From the NCBI GenBank assembly GCA_014904845.1, contig MU119288.1, forward strand, positions 134,057 to 198,056: 64,000 nt of DNA, read 5' to 3'. Position numbers and translations under genes: made by a program. The notes under the pieces were generated by a model, which was not told the DNA's origin, ran no database searches, and saw only the letters and a program-made list of their open reading frames with translations. Positions 57,603 to 64,000 of this stretch are shown piece after piece (within the stretch, counting starts at the first letter, position 1; each line of letters begins with the position of its first letter). This DNA is from Acephala macrosclerotiorum. Taxonomy: Eukaryota > Ascomycota > Leotiomycetes > Helotiales > Mollisiaceae.

Positions 57603-58593
57603 TACTATTTCGATGTTTCCTTAGAAGCTTGGTGGATTGTCTGGGCCTGAGGGGATGTCGTGCTACACGGGTATTTGAGATAGCGTTGGAGGCGTTGGAT
57701 GCGGGGAAGTCACATAAGGAGGTATCCGTAGTAATAATATAATTCTTTACCTTTGGCATTGCAAACGCTTTGGTCGAATAAGACAGGAGGTCCCTTCCGG
57801 AAATCGAGATACACTTAAAGGCCCAAAAGTAATAATCAGGATAATTGTTCTCGTGAGGCAATAGAAGACGAATGATGCCAACTCTCTGACCAATACTCCT
57901 TCCTTCATCGTCCACGGTCCCGTCTCATCCCCATCATCAAAAGGCTGCTCGCCCTCCTTTCTCTTAGCCTACTTATTTTTGGTTCTGACAAATTCATGGA
58001 GAGGACGGCCCAATAATCCATGTTCAGAAGAGTGGTGAGGAGGTGATGGATGGTATCTGGGTTTAGCCGGCATTGTTGGCAGAAGGGTGTGACTATGGGA
58101 ATATATGAGAAAGATTTTTTTTGGCTGGACTTCATGGATTCTTACAATGGCTTGGAGGAGAGAAGACGCAAGGGGATTTCTGAGCTACGTCCTAGACGTG
58201 GAAGCTTTCATTGGTATTAGAGCCGATTTGCTGGTCCGGTTTCACGTGACTGGGTTATTCAGCCTCACAATTCAACGTCATCGTGGGTTGGATGACGAGT
58301 CTTTCAAGATTGCTAGATAAAGTGGTGAAACTAAATTTGCAAACACTTTTTTTGATTTGTATTTAAAAGGTTGCAATCAAAAATGGCTTTTAGTAAATGT
58401 TATGTGATCAAAAGCTTGAAATTATCCAAGCCAGACTCCACCGCCCTATTTATCTGAACTTTTTTAAAGAATTGTTGTCTCGGCGGTCTTAATCACGTGA
58501 TAGTGAGCGGCAAGTCGGTCAATCTTATTAGCGTCATCTGCGGAACCCGTGACAGACGGATGACGTGTCAAGATAGGGTTTTTCGTCTACTCA
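57603..58593. other. intergenic, nothing recognised
   Basis: No closing gene model was found. Confidence 0.4.
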
Positions 58594-58617
58594 TTCCATT
58601 CCATTCCATTCCATCTC
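58594..58617 (+). promoter_or_regulatory. four tandem CATTCC elements upstream of 58688
   Basis: CATTCC is repeated four times head to tail, followed by ATCTCGCC, about 75-95 nt before the start codon of the 576-aa gene. CATTCY is the known AbaA/TEA-domain binding element of Aspergillus, so the array could be a multi-site operator. A plain microsatellite is the alternative. Confidence 0.45.
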
Positions 58618-58687
58618 GCCATCTTCTATTTCACTCCATTGCATTCAGCCAGCCTCGAAATCAGATTCGTCTGCCTCCGCACGAACC

Positions 58688-60612
58688 ATGTCTGATGCCA
58701 TTTCGGATTGCCTCTCAGTGTCGAGTCCAGAGCAGGATACCACGAAGTCTCAGCTCCTAAGCCTAAAGGAAAAGATTGACGAAATCGTTCAAGAATACAA
58801 CAAAGCTGGTATTCCAGAGATTCCAAAGAAGTTACGCAAGGACCTCAAGGATCGTTTGACATCGACATGGGTTTTAAGTGCCAGGCGAGTCCCCTCCACC
58901 CAATGGCGAAACCAAAGAGCCCAGGATGTGTACCTCCAAGTTCTGAACGCATGCCCACATTTATATATCGCTTTCATATCTGTCATTGCACCAACGGCCT
59001 GCTTCCAACCTAATCTCGGGAGAATCGTTGCCGAATTGCTACAGCTTAATAAAGAGACACCAGTACGACTAAAACTGAATTCAGAGGCGAAGGAGTTCTT
59101 CACGTCGATAGCAGTGGCTGGTGCATTTACAGAGGACCCACGTTATATTAATTTAATATGCTCGCTATTCCCTGAAGGTGTGGAAATCCTTCTTTATAAT
59201 TCCTCCCCCCCTTCCTTCTTTTTTTAACCTTTTCAAGTAAGACTAAGTTGACATTGGCAGATCGACGGCCCCAGAAGACTGACAGGCTGCCAGAGCCCCC
59301 TTCGCCGACAGAGACTCCAGACCCTAGTATGAGCCACATTTAAACTTCTGCCTATAACCTACATAAAAAAGAAGGCTGCTAATCGATTTCTAGACCATTC
59401 ACACTCGTCTGTATATGGCTCGTCCGACACAGGTCAAACTTCCCCCAAGATAAGTCAACACAGCGTTGCCCAATACACTGACAGCTTTGGGTCCGAACGT
59501 TCTGTGGCAGTCCAATCTCTTGCGTTATGGGTGCAGCAAGGCTCGACCATATCCACAGCTCAACCGGCGTTTCACACGGCACCTGCTCTACTGGAGAACG
59601 TCCAAGATATTAGTGCTGTCGTTCAAGCTGTCTCTAAACAATACAAAGCCCTCGACTTCCAGCAACGGGCAGTAACTACATTTGGTATGCTGATTCTTCT
59701 TCTGTCGATTTATACTGATCTCTTGCAGAGGGTGCAATTTATTTTGCGGCAGAAAGCATTCCAGGGTCAAAGGAGCGAGAAGCTTGGATCTCCTCGTGTC
59801 TCAATCACCTGCGTTTGTTAAAGCGGCTCATCAGCATCAATGAGAGCAACAGAAGTGGTCGGAAACGCAAACGCGAAGCTAGCCAGGAGGGCGCCTCAGA
59901 CGGGCGTAATGGGGTGATCCGGGCAAGATCTGTCGAGACCACTGTAGCCCCGGCAGCTGCTAATCTTCAGGCGGGAAACGCATCGAGTCTTGATCCATCC
60001 CTTTCCCAAACATCAATTGGACTCATACATGACCAAGGAGGAGCGAGTGGGGAGCCTAGTCCGGAGGATGCTAACTTCAGCGTGGTGCCTCAGGCGCAAG
60101 CTACCCGTCAGGTTGAAGCAAGTGAAACGAACATAGCGATTATGGCAGATGTAGACAAGTTGGAGACGACCCTGGGAGGCTACCTTTTCAAAGGTATAAA
60201 TGCGAGCCGTATGAGAAAGGGAGAGAAGGATGGGGGAATGATGACACTTACCGACACTGTGCGTTTACATGTTGCTTATCAAGAAGGGGAGGATTTCAAG
60301 TTGGAGGTCTGGCTCTGTTCGTCGATCGGGAAAGCCATTTCGCAAGCAAAGATGAGATCGATTGAAGACTTGAGGAGCATGCTTGGTGATTATCTCTTCG
60401 AGGCTATGGATGCTAGCAATTGGAGAAAGGAAGAGAAGAGGAAGGAAGGGGAGAGGAAGGAAGAGAAGAGGGAGGGAATGTCAGAATGTACTGGAGCCGT
60501 CGATGTATCTTTTCCGAACGGCAATGATGGTAGCGATTGCAAGGTGGAAGTGATGTTGAATTTCGGGACTGGTACAGGTGTATTGGCAGAAATATATCCT
60601 CGTGTTGGTTGA
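58688..60612 (+). CDS. 576-aa protein of unknown function
   Basis: Exons 58688-59177, 59261-59326, 59394-59684 and 59729-60612 close exactly with canonical introns. The N-terminal 160 residues are helical (KLRKDLKDRLTSTWVLSARR, YLQVLNACPHLYIAFISVIA, LNSEAKEFFTSIAVAGAFTE). A disordered linker and a basic patch (RSGRKRKREASQ) follow. The C-terminal part contains two related copies of an LGGYLFKGINAS/LGDYLFEAMDAS unit, each followed by a charged segment and a strand such as DFKLEVWLCSS or DCKVEVMLNFG. The internal duplication is visible, but no domain name can be given. A nuclear location is suggested by the basic patch only. Confidence 0.75.
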
Positions 60613-60620
60613 ACTTTATC

Positions 60621-60914
60621 CTAGCTTTTTCGCACTAATTTGAAATTTGTATTCATCACAAGTACACTCCGCCCTGCAGGAAGAAGCACATCCTCTTTGT
60701 CCGCATCTGTCCCGTAAAAGGAAAGTTCTCTTACACCTACACCTATGCGACCAGATCCAGCCTTCCATGCCATATATCTATCGTAATCAACTGCTTTGAA
60801 AGTATGATATCCGATGGGTTCGTAGTCCCCGTCGTCAGTTTGTTCGGCCTGCGTTTTTCGCATTAGAATTGGTAAGGATTTGGATAGGGTCGAAGCCGAC
60901 TATACCTCAGGCAT
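60621..60914 (-). CDS. small hypothetical protein, about 77 aa
   Basis: The preferred model is a three-codon first exon 60914-60906 (ATG CCT GAG), an intron with GTATAG donor, TTCTAATG branch region and ACGCAG acceptor, then AEQTDDGDYEPIGYHTFKAV to the stop at 60621. The unspliced alternative starts at 60863 (MRKTQAEQTDD). The peptide is soluble with no signal. It is convergent with the 576-aa gene, only 8 bp apart, so their 3' ends overlap. Confidence 0.45.
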
Positions 60915-63323
60915 TAGAGTGGTGCAGCTGGGTTCAAGATCCAACGTTGTTTGTACTGGGTTTCAAAACCATTCTTCTTTGGCCGCTACACAGATCAGCG
61001 ATGCTGGCAAGCATGTAAAAAGGAATGCGCACCACTCTGTTGACCCCCACTGAAATGGAGTCGATAGAAGGGTCAAAGGTCAAATGCTAGCGCGTTTGTT
61101 GGAGGCTCGAGGCAGGGACGTTCGATTCGAGTTTGGACGTTCTATGTGTAATGCTCGATCTTGACACCAGAGGTGAGACGATGACTGCGAAATGCGTTAG
61201 TGTGTGATGCTTGTCACCAGGTCGAGAAGAATGCGAGAATGAGGGAGATTATCGCTCATACAATCTCACGGTGTTATGAGGGATGAAGCGGCTTGTCCTG
61301 TATTCACCACAGAGACGTAAAAGATTGCCTATTTTGCGTAAAAACAGGTAATGACCAGTCTTGAAAGTCGGAGGCGGGTCCTGCGCCTTGATAGATACAC
61401 GAAGCTCGATGGGTGAGATAATGTAGGATAACGAGGCGCCGAGAGAGAAAAGAATCTGATGTCGTCAGACATGTGCAGCGGGAATTTTTTGTAATGGCAC
61501 AGATTTGGTGGGGTTCGACTTGTCCATGTGATTGACTCAGCAATCCGATAGTGACCGAGAAGACCCCTGTGCAATCAGGCTTCAATGCCTTTTAGGTTGC
61601 AAAAGGTGGACCAAGCTGGAAAAAAACATCACAAAAAGCGCGAACCAATTTTTTTTTTTTGGAAAACACACCCCAAAGCATTAGGCAGTCAGAACTTGCC
61701 CCGTAAGCCTTGATCTACCCTCGCAGGTGATCTAGTCCAATGTAGCGCCAGTTCTGACCAACCTGAAGGGACACCTGTCACTTCCACAAGCAAGTACCAC
61801 AACCATCACGACTACGTTCACGGAAATCCTGTACACCCCCCTTCACACGGAAGACTGTGCACTCATCAGTACAATCGCCACTACTACACAGCATATCCCA
61901 CAGTACATTTCATTGTGGACCGAGAAGCCTCTATCAATAACACGAAGCCCGCAAAAAGCTCTAGCCAGTGACAACGTCCAAACCATTCGAGCTCGAGCGA
62001 CATATCACCATACACAGAACGCGAAGAGGAAGTCGCTCCACCTCTCAACATCAGGCTAAAAAGTGCTGCCCTCACATTACTCGATCAGTCCCCCACGATT
62101 AAGTCGATGCGATTCGATCCGGTGCACAGAGAGTCTGTCACAGCACACAGAGCAGAAGCTAAGATGCGTCTCTCCCCGCCTCTCTTAGCATCACCACAGG
62201 CTACAAGCGCTTTGCCCACCCCCCTTCGATAGAGTGGCTGTAGCTCCAAATATCGAAATGGAATCACCACACACAGAACGAGTTAAGGCATGTCCTGGCA
62301 TGCCCCAACAACCTAGACTTGCGGATATTTGGTCTATATACGCAATTTCACCTGATGACACTACGATGTTGGTTTGGACGGAGTCAAAGACTGAGTTTTC
62401 AGGGGTGGCAGGAAGTTGAAAGGAGGAAGGACGGGTATTAGGGTACATTAACTCAAGATGGACAGCAGCAGCAGCTGCCAATGAGCTATACACAAGGAAA
62501 GGACGCAAGCAAGGCATTTTCTTGATACGGATATGTACATAGACGTAAATAGAGGCCAGACCATGGGCAGTAAAGAGGGTCGCTGGCTATGTGAAAAGGG
62601 GCACGATGGCAAAAGTTCCCTTTCCGGCATAGCTGCAGATTTAGCGGCTGGATCTGAGGATGAATAAACGAACGAACGGCGGACTAAGCTTCGAAGCTTC
62701 AAAAAATCACAAAGCACGAGACCTACATTTTGAAATTCCGCAATACCAACCACACCCATCGAGCTGTCCTCCTTCTGGTCATTCGTAGCCTGATCCTTTG
62801 TGCATCGCCCCGGTGCGACACAGTGTCATAGCATTAACGTAGCCCCAAGCGACAGCATGGCCATCCAACCCCTCAATGCCAGCCTCGTTTGAAACGTTCG
62901 TATCAACCTTGGATGGTGTCTGATCTCTTACTTGCAATTCGAGAGGTTATTCGCACGGAGGAATTGTATATGCGAGACTTTTGTTCACCAACCCGATATT
63001 AACCGAAAAATTGCCCCAAAGTGCACTTTAGGCTGCAGTGCGTCAAATGCGCCAAGCTTCGGTCCAATGTTTGTCGGTCTCATCGGAAGCAACTCAATAT
63101 CTTTCGCGGCCACATGTTCTGGTGTGGCTGACTCCATCTATTGTGGATGACTTGCTACTTTGATGTATGTGCGTGATCTTTTTCGAGTCATCTCCTGCAT
63201 CCACCGAAAATGACCGAAACACTCTGAATTGCTATAAAAATGGCAACCTCTCTATGTACATAGCTCAAGCAGTGCGCTGAAAACTCCATTTTCCGACTTC
63301 AGAACACGATATATGTCTCGACA
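60915..63323. other. gene-poor stretch
   Basis: About 2.4 kb have only short open frames without family signal on either strand, plus small homopolymer runs (T11 at about 61650). I see no repeat ends or RNA gene. Confidence 0.4.
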
Positions 63324-64000
63324 ATGTCAATTGTTACCACGGATGTTGAGTTCGTTTTATGGACGGAGGCCCAGAGAAACCTGGAATAGTCAACAACGAA
63401 GTTCTGGGAACACAAGCTCCAAAAAGTGTACCCTGCAGCAGATGGCTGGGTAGTTTCATCTCAGCAACCACCAACGACTGAACGAGGCGATCGCAGGAGA
63501 GTGGAGACGACCGTCGAAGTATTACAAGACTCGCTCCAAAAACTCCTTGTTGTCGAAGCCAAGCACCACAATGCTTCGCAAGACGAAATCCAAGAAGTAG
63601 AAGCCCAGGCGTACAACGGTTGTATGAAATACCTCAAGCATAGCGGGCGAACAGCGATGTACGCCATGACAGTTGTTGGAACACGTGCTCGACTATGGAC
63701 TATACACCGAGAAGGGGATTACTTGGAGCCGTACGTACCAGAAGGCTTCGGGTTAGCAACAATTGCAGAGTACATTGAAGCGAATAGCACCGAAGGCTAT
63801 CGGGTTATAGAGGGTCTCGAGCAGACGAAGATAGATCACTTGCTACCCCCGAAAAAGAGTCAAATCCTGAAGAGCATCGGGTCACCACAACCAAGCTACA
63901 CCGCGCTTCCTAGCACTGACATCACCATGACCGGCACCGCAACCGCAACTACCAGCACGATCTATATCACTCCGAACACCAGACGTCTGCCAGACGACGC
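63324..64000 (+). pseudogene. PD-(D/E)XK nuclease-like protein, partial, with an in-frame stop
   Basis: The frame starts MSIVTTDVEFVLWTEAQRNL, hits TAG at 63387-63389 and then stays open to the window edge: LQKLLVVEAKHHNASQDEIQ, EAQAYNGCMKYLKHSGRTAM, MTVVGTRARLWTI. The strand-E-A-K pattern (VVEAK), followed by a helix and a MTVVGTRARLW strand, resembles the restriction-endonuclease-like modules found in many fungal hypothetical proteins. The same frame continues across the stop, and CAG to TAG is one transition, so a single nonsense change is likely, although an unrecognised short intron is possible. The 3' end is outside the window. Confidence 0.5.

Overview
The window is genomic DNA of a filamentous ascomycete. 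Genes are interrupted by 41-150 nt introns with fungal GTRNGT donors and CTAAC-type branch points. The families (AA9 LPMO, UstYa/DUF3328, DUF3723, DUF3435, BCS1-like AAA, ferric reductase) are fungal, and gene-sized blocks alternate with very AT-rich, RIP-like blocks. The protein flavour suggests Leotiomycetes/Helotiales, but that is inference. All gene models below were spliced by eye. Exons are given where the frame closes exactly.

Region 1 (1-14.5 kb) is ordinary chromosome: a D-2-hydroxyacid dehydrogenase (3060-4294), a fungal protein with a STAND-type N-terminus and a ubiquitin-like domain (5766-6802, minus), a broken short-chain dehydrogenase (7657-8246, minus), a 663-aa polytopic membrane protein (9092-11297, minus) and a 716-aa ArsB/NhaD-like ion transporter whose first intron is GC-AG (12303-14512).

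Region 2 (15.1-22.8 kb) is the most interesting. An AA9 LPMO pseudogene is split by a 717-bp inverted-repeat element. Beside it is a compact candidate RiPP locus. A UstYa/DUF3328 protein with two HxxHC motifs (16915-17928, minus) diverges from a 102-aa secreted precursor (18507-19030) that holds four near-identical copies of a 13-residue core. Every copy is cut by an intron in the same Gly-Gly codon. A second membrane protein with two HxxHC motifs (20356-21195) follows. Next come a 521-bp inverted-repeat element and a truncated S33-type hydrolase that runs into a 1.5-kb block of almost pure AT.

Region 3 (24.3-47 kb) has Starship-like content: a DUF3435 tyrosine-recombinase gene with C2H2 fingers (24780-27318), a ferric reductase (29810-31606, minus), an 849-aa charged protein of unknown function, a pseudokinase, a decayed DUF3723 gene with a very long E/Q/R coiled coil and an assembly gap, a MADS-like protein and several unknown small genes.

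Region 4 (47-64 kb) holds two same-strand, overlapping AAA-ATPase genes (DUF7025-type and BCS1-like), several unknown membrane or small proteins, a 576-aa unknown protein and, at the right edge, a nuclease-like gene with an in-frame stop that runs out of the window. I saw no rRNA, convincing tRNA or CRISPR.
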